In this document: positions 15,303 through 22,839 of the stretch, one piece after another
Layout of the letters: each line of letters starts with the position of its first letter
Position numbering within the stretch: the first letter of the stretch is position 1
DNA from: Bacteroidales bacterium
Lineage (GTDB): Bacteria > Bacteroidota > Bacteroidia > Bacteroidales > WCHB1-69
Reading direction: 5' to 3'
NCBI GenBank assembly: GCA_017554325.1
Contig: JAFZIP010000021.1
Span: 1 to 64,000, forward strand
Length of the DNA stretch: 64,000 nt
Translations under genes and position numbers: made by a program
Notes under the pieces: model-generated
What the model was told of the DNA's origin: nothing
The model's input: only the letters and a program-made list of their open reading frames with translations
The model's database searches: none

Positions 15303-16149
15303 TCGCACTCTGCTCATCGTCACCGGCCCGACCGCAGTAGGCAAGACCGCCTACACCATTGAGTTGGCGGAACGGTTAGGCACGCCCATCCTGTCGGCAG
15401 ACTCGCGGCAGATGTTTCGCGAGATGCGGATTGGCACTGCCGCCCCCACGGCGGAAGAACTGGCCCGAGTGAAACACTATTTTGTAGGAAATCTATCTAT
15501 TCACGATTATTATAACGTCTCCATGTTTGAGCAACAAGTGCTCGAATTATTGGAGACGCTTTTTTTGAAGCACCCCGTAGTGATAATGACCGGCGGCAGC
15601 CCGCAATATATCGATGCGGTGTGCAACGGTATTGACGAGTTGCCCGACCCGGATCCGGATATCCGCCAGTATGTCAACCAACTATATCAGACCAACGGAT
15701 TGGAAGCCCTTTGCGCGCAACTTGCCACGCTGGATCCTGATTACTATGCGCAAGTGAACCACCATGACCACAAACGCATGATAAGGGCTGTGGAAGTGAG
15801 CCTGCAGATGAAGAAACCCTATTCGCAATGCCTGCATCAGCCCAAAAAACAAAGGAATTTCAAGATAGAGAAATACTATCTTAACCGTCCGCGTGAGGTG
15901 CTTTTTGACCGTATCGGCAAGCGGGTGGACCAAATGATGGAGCAAGGCTTGCTGGACGAGGTGCGAGGCCTGCTGCCATATCGGCATCTTAACGCCTTGA
16001 ACACCGTGGGGTATAAGGAACTTTTTGATTATCTGGACGGCAAATGTTCGCTGGAACAGGCCGTGACGGACATCAAGACGCACACACGCCGCTATGCCAA
16101 ACGACAGCTTACTTGGTTCAAGCGGGATTATACGGAGAAATTACTGTAA
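15292..16149 (+). CDS. miaA: tRNA dimethylallyltransferase
   Basis: 285 residues with a GTG start at 15292, inside the end of the previous gene; no ATG is available before the P-loop. Walker A GPTAVGKTA (residues 11-19), LSADSRQ (33-39, catalytic Asp), YFVGN, GGSPQYIDAV, and HHDHKRMIRAVEVSL (the RRhxRAhE-type motif) are all present. It transfers a dimethylallyl group to N6 of A37 in tRNAs reading UNN codons. The 11-bp overlap implies translational coupling with the acidic pRiA4b-like protein. Its 3' end overlaps the convergent tcdA by 9 bp. Confidence 0.95.
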   Translation: MTSDRTLLIVTGPTAVGKTAYTIELAERLGTPILSADSRQMFREMRIGTAAPTAEELARVKHYFVGNLSIHDYYNVSMFEQQVLELLETLFLKHPVVIMTGGSPQYIDAVCNGIDELPDPDPDIRQYVNQLYQTNGLEALCAQLATLDPDYYAQVNHHDHKRMIRAVEVSLQMKKPYSQCLHQPKKQRNFKIEKYYLNRPREVLFDRIGKRVDQMMEQGLLDEVRGLLPYRHLNALNTVGYKELFDYLDGKCSLEQAVTDIKTHTRRYAKRQLTWFKRDYTEKLL

Positions 16150-16878
16150 CGGCATCCCGCACAATTCGCGGATGACCACGGATGCTACGATACATCCGAA
16201 AATGGCGGGCATGTAGGAGATGGTGCCCACGGTTGACAATTTATTGATACTTTCGTCTTTGTCGATGACAATGGCCTCGTCGGGCACATTTTCGGTGGAA
16301 TAGACCACGGAAAAACCACCGCGCACGCCTAAGCGGTACAAGCGTTTACGCACGGTCTTGGCCAAGTGGCAGTGGGTTGACTTGGCAATATCCGCCACCT
16401 GCACTTTGCAGGGGTCCATCTTGCCTCCGGCGCCCATGGCCGATACGATTCTCAGATTGTGTTGCAAGGCTTGGTATATGAGATAGACTTTCGGAGACAG
16501 AGAGTCGATGGCATCCACCACGTAGTCGAAGTCGGCGGATTCCAGCAATTCGGCGGTCTTCTCATCGCGGACAAACATCTCCACGCAGTGCAGCTTAAGA
16601 TTTGGGTTAATATCCAAGAGCCGCTCTTTCATGACCTCCACTTTGCTTTTACCGATGGTGGAATGTAGCGCCGGCAGTTGGCGGTTCAGGTTGGTGACGG
16701 ACACGGCGTCTGCATCCACGATGGTCATCTTTCCGACGCCGGCGCGGCAGAGCATTTCGGCGGAGTATGCGCCTACGCCGCCCAGGCCCACTTGCAGCAC
16801 ATGCTTGTGCGCTAGCGCTGCCACTTGATCAGGGCCTAGCAGCAGTTCCGTTCTCGCTAACCAGTTGTTCTCTTCCAT
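16141..16878 (-). CDS. tcdA: tRNA threonylcarbamoyladenosine dehydratase (ThiF/E1-like)
   Basis: 245 residues. VLQVGLGGVGAYSAEMLCRAGVG (residues ~28-50) is the ATP-binding Rossmann motif of E1-like enzymes. It is followed by IVDADAVSVTNLNRQ and YVVDAIDSLSPK. SAMGAGGKMDPCKVQVADIAKSTHCHLAKTVRK is characteristic of TcdA (CsdL). It cyclises t6A37 to ct6A in ANN-decoding tRNAs using ATP. It lies 5 bp after the deacetylase-like gene on the same strand, so the two are probably co-transcribed from the promoter at 18232-18239. Its 3' end overlaps that of miaA, another A37-modifying enzyme. Confidence 0.93.
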   Translation of the reverse strand: MEENNWLARTELLLGPDQVAALAHKHVLQVGLGGVGAYSAEMLCRAGVGKMTIVDADAVSVTNLNRQLPALHSTIGKSKVEVMKERLLDINPNLKLHCVEMFVRDEKTAELLESADFDYVVDAIDSLSPKVYLIYQALQHNLRIVSAMGAGGKMDPCKVQVADIAKSTHCHLAKTVRKRLYRLGVRGGFSVVYSTENVPDEAIVIDKDESINKLSTVGTISYMPAIFGCIVASVVIRELCGMPLQ

Positions 16879-16883
16879 GCGGT

Positions 16884-18209
16884 TTATTTATTCAGTTGGT
16901 GTACATATATGTTATAGTAAGCTGTCCGGTAGTTGCGGCTCAGCAGATGGTTGTGCCATAGGATGATGAAATCGCCCTCCACGGCCTCGCAGCGTGCCCG
17001 CAGGCGGTTGATGATGCCGTTGCTCTCCTCCATGCTTGCGTGCAAGTATTCCAGCAGGCTACCGTCCATCACGATGAGCGGGTGCTCGGTGATGTTGGTG
17101 ACGCAGTCGTTGGCCAGGTCATAGAGCGGGTAGGGGTGGCACGTGCCGCAACGGAAGCCGGGTTGCTCGGCATAGCAGAGCGTGTAATCGTCGGTGATAC
17201 CGCACGCCTGCCAGACGGGGAGCGTGCCGGGGCCGAAGCGCAGGTAGTGCTGGCGGCTGTGTGTGATGGGTGTGCCGGCAATCTTTTCCAGTCGCGCTTT
17301 TTCCACGCCAAACAGTTCGGTATTGACATAACTGCGGTAGCTGCCGTGCAGTCCGACCTTCATGTCTGCTTCTAAAATGGTATCTATGCAGTAGCGCACA
17401 TTGGGATTCTCAATGTCGTAGGTGCTGTCCGGCTCGCCGCTATGCTGCGCCTTGAAGAAAAAGACGGAGGACAGATGTCGTTCTTCAGATTGGCGAACCA
17501 ACTCCAGGATGGCTGTGATATAGGGATCTTGGCGGCTGTCGGCGCGCCATCGACGGTATTCTCGGATGGATTGAGCGGTCGCTTTCCAGCTGTATTCCAG
17601 CAGCAGGTCGCGCCCCGCGATGGACTTGAACGCCTGCCACGGCGATTGAAAGCGGTTTAGCAAGTCAATGTCGTGCGAGGGGATGAATTGGTGCTGCCGG
17701 GGGATAATGTCGAGCTCGGGTTTCAAGAGTTCCGTGATCCACTTGCGTAGCAGCATGGCGTATTCATCCACCAAAGGAAGATGTATGAAGTCATAGTGTT
17801 TGGCCAGGCTGTCCTGGTAGCAGAACCGCCCGTGTGTGTCGCGCGGGTGACCTTCTTCTTCCATTCGGGAAAGGAGCAGAAACGATGGCGTGACGAGGTC
17901 GTAGGGGATTTCCAGCTCGCCGTTGCCGTTTACGATTGGTTGTGCATGCTCGCTCAAGGATGATTGGAACACGGGGATGTCCGCTTTGCCGTCTGTGCTG
18001 GGCACGTGCGTGAGGGTGGCATTGCCCCGCAGGAGTTGGGCGGCCTCCTGATCGGACAGCAGGGCGAAGGATACCGTCAGTTGCTCACGGATGCACACTG
18101 TCACGGAATGTTCGTTCCGTGCCACAGCGAAAGGGATGGCCTCGTGCGAGGGCATCGCGACCTTCAGCAGATGCGACAGGGTGTAGTGGATGGCGTTGTC
18201 GGTGAGCAT
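16884..18209 (-). CDS. Polysaccharide deacetylase-like protein (DUF7033 type)
   Basis: 441 residues, no signal peptide. The N-terminal ~130 residues form a variable domain. The C-terminal part has NodB-like features: FIPSHDIDLL near 195 (first Asp pair), KVGLHGSYRSY near 300 (His motif), RFGPGTLPVWQACGI near 345, and GTCHPYPLYDL near 380. It ends with FIILWHNHLLS near 420, where the family usually has its catalytic His. This resembles the DUF7033 plus polysaccharide-deacetylase proteins of Bacteroidetes surface-glycan clusters, but no other glycan-synthesis gene adjoins it. Substrate unknown. It has a good TATCTTTG promoter and is followed within 5 bp by tcdA. Confidence 0.72.
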   Translation of the reverse strand: MLTDNAIHYTLSHLLKVAMPSHEAIPFAVARNEHSVTVCIREQLTVSFALLSDQEAAQLLRGNATLTHVPSTDGKADIPVFQSSLSEHAQPIVNGNGELEIPYDLVTPSFLLLSRMEEEGHPRDTHGRFCYQDSLAKHYDFIHLPLVDEYAMLLRKWITELLKPELDIIPRQHQFIPSHDIDLLNRFQSPWQAFKSIAGRDLLLEYSWKATAQSIREYRRWRADSRQDPYITAILELVRQSEERHLSSVFFFKAQHSGEPDSTYDIENPNVRYCIDTILEADMKVGLHGSYRSYVNTELFGVEKARLEKIAGTPITHSRQHYLRFGPGTLPVWQACGITDDYTLCYAEQPGFRCGTCHPYPLYDLANDCVTNITEHPLIVMDGSLLEYLHASMEESNGIINRLRARCEAVEGDFIILWHNHLLSRNYRTAYYNIYVHQLNK

Positions 18210-18231
18210 GCTCGTGTTTTTTTACAAAATG

Positions 18232-18239
18232 CAAAGATA
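18232..18239 (-). promoter_or_regulatory. -7 promoter box of the deacetylase-tcdA unit
   Basis: TATCTTTG on the minus strand, 22 bases before the ATG at 18209. Confidence 0.68.
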
Positions 18240-18248
18240 ATAATTATT

Positions 18249-18277
18249 CAATTGCGAACACACTGCGTTCGCAATTG
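18249..18277. repeat. 11-bp hairpin between divergent genes
   Basis: CAATTGCGAAC pairs with GTTCGCAATTG around a 7-base loop. It lies between the divergent deacetylase and MntA promoters and has no T run on either strand, so it is not a terminator. It may be an operator or a small dispersed repeat. Confidence 0.6.
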
Positions 18278-18308
18278 GGAGTGTCTGGTAAAACTGCAGA
18301 TTGACGGT

Positions 18309-18336
18309 GTAGGGGCGAAAATTTTTGCGTCTTTAC
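18309..18336. repeat. Decayed copy of the GTAGGGGCGAAT palindrome
   Basis: It starts GTAGGGGCGAAA. The other arm has drifted (TTTGCGTCTTTAC) but still pairs as RNA through G-U pairs. An intact copy is at 23859-23886. Confidence 0.5.
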
Positions 18337-18356
18337 GGTTGTAAATAGAAAAAGAG

Positions 18357-18364
18357 TATTTTTG
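18357..18364 (+). promoter_or_regulatory. -7 promoter box of the MNT-HEPN pair
   Basis: TATTTTTG, 15 bases before the ATG at 18380, so the leader is only about 10 nt. It excludes the upstream TTG start at 18362. Confidence 0.6.
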
Positions 18365-18379
18365 CACAGAAAAAAAGAA

Positions 18380-18700
18380 ATGGCAATGACCAGAAAAGAA
18401 ATAGTGGCAAAGGCCAAGGAGGCCATCCGGTCCATAGAGCCTGACGCTGAGATTATCCTGTTCGGCAGCGAAGCTCGAGGTGATGCACGACCCGACAGCG
18501 ATATAGATTTGCTTGTCATGCTTTCGGGCGATAAAAAATCGATTGATCGTGAAATGGAAATCTGTGGTCAAATGATGTTGCTTGAAATACAAACGGGCAT
18601 CAGCGTTAGCCCTAAGATATATTTGAAGAAAGATTGGTATAACCGTCCTTTCGTCACACCTTTTTATCTTAATGTCATGCGGGAGGGCATAGCATTATGA
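18380..18700 (+). CDS. MNT-type minimal nucleotidyltransferase
   Basis: 106 residues from ATG 18380 (a second ATG lies two codons in). FGSEARGDARPDSDIDLLV (residues ~29-47) is the complete polymerase-beta nucleotidyltransferase motif GSxxRG...DxD. This is the antitoxin-like MntA component of MNT-HEPN pairs, which in studied cases AMPylates and silences the HEPN partner (family knowledge). Its TGA overlaps the ATG of the HEPN gene (ATGA at 18697-18700), so translation is coupled. It is the first gene of the accessory island that extends to about 24.1 kb. Confidence 0.88.
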   Translation: MAMTRKEIVAKAKEAIRSIEPDAEIILFGSEARGDARPDSDIDLLVMLSGDKKSIDREMEICGQMMLLEIQTGISVSPKIYLKKDWYNRPFVTPFYLNVMREGIAL

Positions 18701-19110
18701 CGCAACAATGGGATAACGAGAGTAGAGATGCATTAATCGCTTATCGCATGAATCGTGCAGATGAAACGTTGCGAGAGGCGGACTTAATGATTAATGAACA
18801 TCTTTATCATGGAGCAATTAACAGATTGTATTATGCCTGTTACTATGCTTCCATTGCCATTCTGCTGAAGAAGGGTGTTCAAGCACAAACCCATTCCGGT
18901 GTGAAAACAATGATTGGGCTACACTTTGTTTCCAAAGGCCTGATCCCCATCGAAACGGGAAGAACTTTCACAACCCTTTTTGAAAGAAGACAAAGTGGAG
19001 ATTACGATGATTTTGTCTTATGCGATCAAGACGAAGCTAATGAATTGAGGACGAAAGCTATATCCTATATTGATTGTATAAAATCCTTGTTGTCTGAACA
19101 AGACAAATAA
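18697..19110 (+). CDS. HEPN domain protein, partner of the MNT nucleotidyltransferase
   Basis: 137 residues, all helical. MNRADETLREADLMINEHLYHGAINRLYYACYYASIAIL (residues 18-56) is the typical HEPN helix pair with the RLYYAxYYA signature. It ends with RRQSGDYDDFVLCDQDEANELRTKAISYIDCIKSLL. Toxic HEPN RNases carry RX4-6H; here the corresponding arginine region is RRQSGDYDDF with no His, so that RNase motif is absent. It could be an inactive or non-RNase HEPN, or one using a different motif. The ATGA overlap with mntA marks a genuine two-gene unit. A terminator-like hairpin follows at 19187-19203. Confidence 0.85.
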   Translation: MTQQWDNESRDALIAYRMNRADETLREADLMINEHLYHGAINRLYYACYYASIAILLKKGVQAQTHSGVKTMIGLHFVSKGLIPIETGRTFTTLFERRQSGDYDDFVLCDQDEANELRTKAISYIDCIKSLLSEQDK

Positions 19111-19179
19111 TTAATTTTTAACCCCAATTTTTCACCAAACCCCTATAGCGTATAGAGACAGAACAGACTTTTTAACATA

Positions 19180-19208
19180 TTGACATAAAGCGTTTTCGCT
19201 TTTCTTTG
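19180..19208 (+). promoter_or_regulatory. Candidate promoter of the 19.4-23.7 kb operon
   Basis: TTG at 19180-19182, then 18 bases, then TTTCTTTG at 19201-19208, one mismatch from TAnnTTTG. The AAAGCG-TTTT-CGCTTT hairpin sits between the two boxes, so it could serve as an operator as well as a terminator. Transcription would begin at about the base of the large hairpin that starts at 19209. Confidence 0.35.
19187..19203 (+). terminator. Hairpin after the HEPN gene, possible terminator
   Basis: AAAGCG-TTTT-CGCTTT, with only a short T-rich tail (TTTCTTT). It lies 76 bases past the HEPN stop. The stem is weak, so the call is tentative. Confidence 0.4.
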
Positions 19209-19325
19209 GTATCTGAAATCTGCAAAATTTCTTTATTTATCATCCAAGAGAAAGACGAGAATGCTCGCGATTAAATCGTGGGCTTTCTTTATTTGGATGA
19301 TAAGGTATTGCAGAACCTCAGATAC
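19209..19325 (+). ncRNA. Extended four-segment hairpin in the operon leader (structured RNA candidate)
   Basis: Four helical segments nest in order: GTATCTGA (19209-19216) with TCAGATAC (19318-19325); TCTGCAA (19219-19225) with TTGCAGA (19308-19314); TTATCATCCAA (19237-19247) with TTGGATGATAA (19293-19303); AGAAAG (19249-19254) with CTTTCT (19283-19288). The apex can form two mini-hairpins (CGAG-aatg-CTCG and CGAT-taa-ATCG). That is 32 perfect Watson-Crick pairs in 117 nt. It may be a regulatory leader RNA, a stand-alone sRNA or a small inverted-repeat mobile element. It matches no riboswitch I recognise. Confidence 0.5.
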
Positions 19326-19343
19326 GAATAACGAAGTTCACGA

Positions 19344-19421
19344 TTCTTTTTATGTTTGTGACGAAAGGCGGAGATGGTTTATAACCGACTGAAAAATCAA
19401 TTAGTATAAACATAAAAAGAA
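19344..19421 (+). promoter_or_regulatory. Start-codon-proximal 14-bp hairpin of the leader
   Basis: TTCTTTTTATGTTT (19344-19357) pairs perfectly with AAACATAAAAAGAA (19408-19421), and G-U/U-A pairs can extend it inward. A small GGTT-tat-AACC hairpin lies inside. The 3' arm ends 6 nt before the ATG at 19428, in the A-rich segment that Bacteroidetes use for initiation, so folding should limit ribosome access (inference). Confidence 0.5.
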
Positions 19422-19427
19422 CAAGAA

Positions 19428-20402
19428 ATGAAAAAAACGACATTGTGGCTTATAGCCGTTTGCCTCATAGCGGTCTCACAAACTTTGACCGCACAATCTT
19501 CCGAGGCTGTTGCGGGTGCCAAGAAACCAACCCTCACTGTCCTGCCAAGCGATAACTGGTGCGCAGCCCGATATTTTATGACCACCTACGACGACCAAGG
19601 AACGGAAGTAAAAATTCCCGATTACATGACCGCGTTTCAACAGGATTCGGAGTTACCGATGGTGATAGCCAATGTGGGAGCTCTGCTTACCGACTATGGC
19701 TATAGCATCAAGGATGCCGAGCAAGAGTTGAAAGCCATCATCGCCCGTGCACAAGAAGACAACGTGACCACCAGCTCCACCAGTCGCTCCTATTTAGCGG
19801 AATCGCCATTGGATGTGCTCAAGCGGCGGGTTAAAGCCGACATCCTGTTGCAAATCTGGTGGAAAGTGAACAAAGAAGCGATCGGGCACTCCGTCTCATT
19901 TACCATTGAGGCATTTGACACTTACACAAGCAAACGCATCGCCACCTACAGCGGTACCAGCACAGCTTCCGAAGAAATCATCCCTCGACTGTTGGCCAAC
20001 ACTATCCGTGAAAACATCGCTACATTTGACCGACAGTTGACTTCTTGGTACAACCAAATGGAAACCAACGGCAGGGAGATTGTATTGACTGTGCGGTGTT
20101 GGGATAAATGGGATAAAAATCTCGAAACTGAATTTGGTGACAAAGAACTCACCGATTGGATAGACGAATGGATGGCAGCCAATACAGTGAATGGCCAATA
20201 CAATCTCACCGATGGCACGGAAACATTTGCACAATTCGAGCAGGTGATGATTCCCTTATGCGATGCCAATGGAAAAGCCTTGGATGCACGAGCCTTTGCC
20301 GTACAACTGCAACGACACCTCAAGAAAGAACCATTCCTCATCACTTCCAAAGTGATGATACGTGGGCTTGGTGAAGCCATCCTTGTTTTGGGTGAAAAAT
20401 AA
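19428..20402 (+). CDS. Secreted protein of unknown function (possibly DUF6175-like)
   Basis: 324 residues. The signal peptide is MKKTTLWLIAVCLIAVSQTLTAQ (cleavage after ~22). The mature protein contains KKPTLTVLPSDNWCAARYFMTTYDDQG, a long helical stretch with DVLKRRVKADILLQIWWKVNK, a serine-rich segment near 115, and FLITSKVMIRGLGEAILVLGEK at the end. KADILLQI...SFTIEAFDTYTSKRIATYSG recalls the alpha/beta layout of CsgG/LpoB-type periplasmic proteins. It may belong to DUF6175, but this is recollection only. It is first in a run of co-directional secreted proteins (25-bp gap to the next) and lies directly behind the structured leader. Confidence 0.7.
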   Translation: MKKTTLWLIAVCLIAVSQTLTAQSSEAVAGAKKPTLTVLPSDNWCAARYFMTTYDDQGTEVKIPDYMTAFQQDSELPMVIANVGALLTDYGYSIKDAEQELKAIIARAQEDNVTTSSTSRSYLAESPLDVLKRRVKADILLQIWWKVNKEAIGHSVSFTIEAFDTYTSKRIATYSGTSTASEEIIPRLLANTIRENIATFDRQLTSWYNQMETNGREIVLTVRCWDKWDKNLETEFGDKELTDWIDEWMAANTVNGQYNLTDGTETFAQFEQVMIPLCDANGKALDARAFAVQLQRHLKKEPFLITSKVMIRGLGEAILVLGEK

Positions 20403-20427
20403 TAATTAAAAAATTAATACTTCGCTT

Positions 20428-21399
20428 ATGAAAAAAATAATTGTATTATTTAGTGTTTTTTTAGGACTGTCACTTCCCGTTTTTTCTCAAAGTAAAGCCG
20501 AGCTCATCTCTCTATGTGTTTATCTTCCCACAAATATGGACATACCGGAGGCAGCATTGCAATATTTGGAAAACAAATTGGAGACATTCGCCACATCCAA
20601 TGGGAACACGAACTTTTTATTATGTGACCGTTTCATTCTTACAGCCAAAATTGATGTTCTAAACAAAGACATCATAGCAGGTCCTCCGCAAAAAATCTCT
20701 CAAACTCTTTCAATCACCCTACAAATCGGTGATGTCCAAGAGCATAAATTGTTTGCTTCCACAAACTTAACAGCCATAGGAACAGGTACTAATCTCACGA
20801 AATCCTATATGGAAGCATTTAAAACACTTAACAAAAACGACAAGCAAATTGTGGAATTTTTGGAAAAAGGAAAAGGAAAGGTGATAACCTACTATCAACA
20901 ACAATGTGAACCAATTTGTCAGACTGCCACCCTGCTGGCTAACAGTCACCAATACGATGAAGCATTGTACAAATTGGCTGTTCTTCCCGACTTGGGAAAC
21001 GAATGCTCAGAAAAAGTTCAGGACTTAATGGCGAATATTGCTATGCAAAAAATCAACACCGATGGACTCAATCTTCTGAATCAGGCGAAGCTATCTTGGA
21101 CTAAAGAACAAAATGAAAACGGAGCTGTTTCTGCTGTATCTTTCTTATGTCAAATCCATCCATTAGCAGATTGTTATCCCGAAGTGGAAAAGCTGACTCA
21201 TGAGATATCATCAAAGTTGGAGGCAGACGAAGGACAAAGATGGCAGTTCCAGTTAAAGCAATATAACGATCGTGTGCGCACAGAACGTCTAAAGATGCAA
21301 AACGAGAAAGAGGTGAGCAAAATGCAAATTGCGGCAGCACGGGACACAGCTGTGGCATTTGCCGAAAACCAGCCACAGCAGCAAATCATCCTTTGGTAA
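20428..21399 (+). CDS. Secreted protein with CsgG-like N-terminal domain, coiled-coil C-terminus
   Basis: 323 residues. Signal peptide MKKIIVLFSVFLGLSLPVFSQ. Residues ~25-150 (LCVYLPTNMDIPEAALQYLENKLETFATSNG...CDRFILTAKIDVLNK) read like the CsgG/LpoB fold: a strand followed by a long helix and a central sheet. After residue 170 comes a helical TPR-like segment (YDEALYKLAVLPDLGNECSEKVQDLMANIAMQ), then a charged coiled coil ending with a Gln-rich tail and ILW. Function unknown. Located between two other secreted proteins with gaps of 25 and 37 bp, so one operon is likely. Confidence 0.68.
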   Translation: MKKIIVLFSVFLGLSLPVFSQSKAELISLCVYLPTNMDIPEAALQYLENKLETFATSNGNTNFLLCDRFILTAKIDVLNKDIIAGPPQKISQTLSITLQIGDVQEHKLFASTNLTAIGTGTNLTKSYMEAFKTLNKNDKQIVEFLEKGKGKVITYYQQQCEPICQTATLLANSHQYDEALYKLAVLPDLGNECSEKVQDLMANIAMQKINTDGLNLLNQAKLSWTKEQNENGAVSAVSFLCQIHPLADCYPEVEKLTHEISSKLEADEGQRWQFQLKQYNDRVRTERLKMQNEKEVSKMQIAAARDTAVAFAENQPQQQIILW

Positions 21400-21436
21400 T
21401 ATTTTAACAATCAATATAATAATTAAAAAAATCAAT

Positions 21437-22744
21437 ATGAAAAAGCTATTCTTTTGGGTTGTGTTCTGTATGACAACCTGTGCTCTTTGGGCACAAACCG
21501 ATGTGACAATGGTAGTCTCTGGAGAGGGTAAAGATAAAGACGAAGCCACATTCAACGCCCTTCGAAGTGCCATTGAACAAACTTACGGCATGTTCGTGTC
21601 GACTAACACCACAGTACTGAACGACCAGTTAGTGGCTGATGAAATAGTGTCTTTATCCTCTGGTAATATCAAGCATTTTGAATATGTAATGGAAACCACG
21701 CAACCAAACGGAAATGTTTACGTGACCCTAAAGACCACGGTGAGCGTAGACAAGCTCACCTCTTTTTGCGAAAGCAAAGGGATGACAGCAGAACTGAAAG
21801 GCGACCTCTTCGCCATGAACATCAAGAAAATGGAGTTCGACAAATTGGCAGAAGAAAAGGCTGTGGAAAACCTTTGCAAACAGCTTGATCCAATGCTGTC
21901 GAACTTGTTTGATTATAAAATTGTACCTCGTGATCCGAAAATGAGTGATAATGACAATGTGGATGTTGAGTACTTCATTTCTGCTTCAGCAAACGAAAAT
22001 TTAATCACTTTTTGCAAAAGTATGGTTGACCAATTATATGCTATTTCATTATCAGAACAAGAGATAAACAACTACTTAAAAGTAAATAATAAAGTTAAGT
22101 ATTTAGGGTTACACTACCCCTGCGCGATGGCTTCACTACCATTTCTTAACATGCTTTGTAAAAAGTATGACTTACAATTGAAAAAGACTACTGGTTATGG
22201 CATGGGTGTGTTAGCCAATATTTATTTAATTAACCCTACCCTTGTTCGTAAGTTGTCTGTACAATCCTCCTATGAGAAAATTGGGGGTGAAAGAAAATAT
22301 AAATCCGAAAATGAGAAAATAAAAAAAGAAATATCTACAATTCCAATTTCAGAGATGCCAACCGGGATAAACATCAGCTTTTCAGGAGACTTGGATTTAG
22401 AAGTGAATATTGAGTTGCCGCATTTTTACTTGAGATCTGAAAAATCTATGAAAATCATAGAAATATTATTTCAGCAATTTCTAAAACAATTGTATGCCGT
22501 TGAGATTTCAGATGGCCTACATACGATATATCCTGATGCTGATTCTATGGTCTCTTCTTTCACTATTCGTGGTGAACATAGTGAGGAATTTGGTAATGCA
22601 GGTGTTTATGGAAATGGTTACTGGAGGTGGGACGGCGGAAGCCCTCTTTCCATATCAAGCATATTGATTTATAAAGGAACATTGCATTATAAGAAAGAAG
22701 ATTTATCTAAAGTATCACAAATTTCGGTTAAGCATAAAGATTAA
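21437..22744 (+). CDS. Secreted LPP20/FlgT-like protein of unknown function
   Basis: 435 residues from ATG 21437; the open frame from 21329 overlaps the previous gene and lacks a signal peptide. Signal peptide MKKLFFWVVFCMTTCALWAQ. The N-terminal domain (VVSGEGKDKDEATFNALRSAIEQTYG...VLNDQLVADEIVSLSSGNIKHFEYV...GNVYVTLKTTVSVDKL) is the pattern of LPP20/FlgT N-terminal domains: AxxxAlrxAieqxyG, then a beta strand pair. The second half is unlike anything I recognise and is distinctly AT-rich compared with neighbouring genes, which suggests acquisition or mosaic origin. It probably acts in the periplasm or at the outer membrane. The next gene is 95 bp downstream. Confidence 0.68.
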   Translation: MKKLFFWVVFCMTTCALWAQTDVTMVVSGEGKDKDEATFNALRSAIEQTYGMFVSTNTTVLNDQLVADEIVSLSSGNIKHFEYVMETTQPNGNVYVTLKTTVSVDKLTSFCESKGMTAELKGDLFAMNIKKMEFDKLAEEKAVENLCKQLDPMLSNLFDYKIVPRDPKMSDNDNVDVEYFISASANENLITFCKSMVDQLYAISLSEQEINNYLKVNNKVKYLGLHYPCAMASLPFLNMLCKKYDLQLKKTTGYGMGVLANIYLINPTLVRKLSVQSSYEKIGGERKYKSENEKIKKEISTIPISEMPTGINISFSGDLDLEVNIELPHFYLRSEKSMKIIEILFQQFLKQLYAVEISDGLHTIYPDADSMVSSFTIRGEHSEEFGNAGVYGNGYWRWDGGSPLSISSILIYKGTLHYKKEDLSKVSQISVKHKD

Positions 22745-22839
22745 ATCATAGAAAAGCAACAATTTTGAAAATAGATTGTCATAAAACTTTGCACAAAAAT
22801 AGTGGAACTGTAAAAAAAACATCAATAAAATCAAATATA

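Larger units (their letters stand above)
19111..19427. other. Gene-free structured region ahead of the unknown operon
   Basis: This 317-bp stretch contains a hairpin with a short T run (19187-19203), a candidate promoter (19180-19208) and two large inverted-repeat structures (19209-19325 and 19344-19421). The second ends 6 nt before the start codon at 19428. No ORF of note is present. Each part is listed separately. Confidence 0.7.

Noticed and set aside
18357..19110. Abi or restriction system built around the MNT-HEPN pair
   Set aside because: No nuclease, methylase or other defence gene adjoins; only the two-gene pair is supported.
19209..19421. Retron msr-msd or integron attC explanation for the leader hairpins
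   Set aside because: No reverse transcriptase or integrase nearby, and no attC core (GTTRRRY/RYYYAAC) at the hairpin ends.
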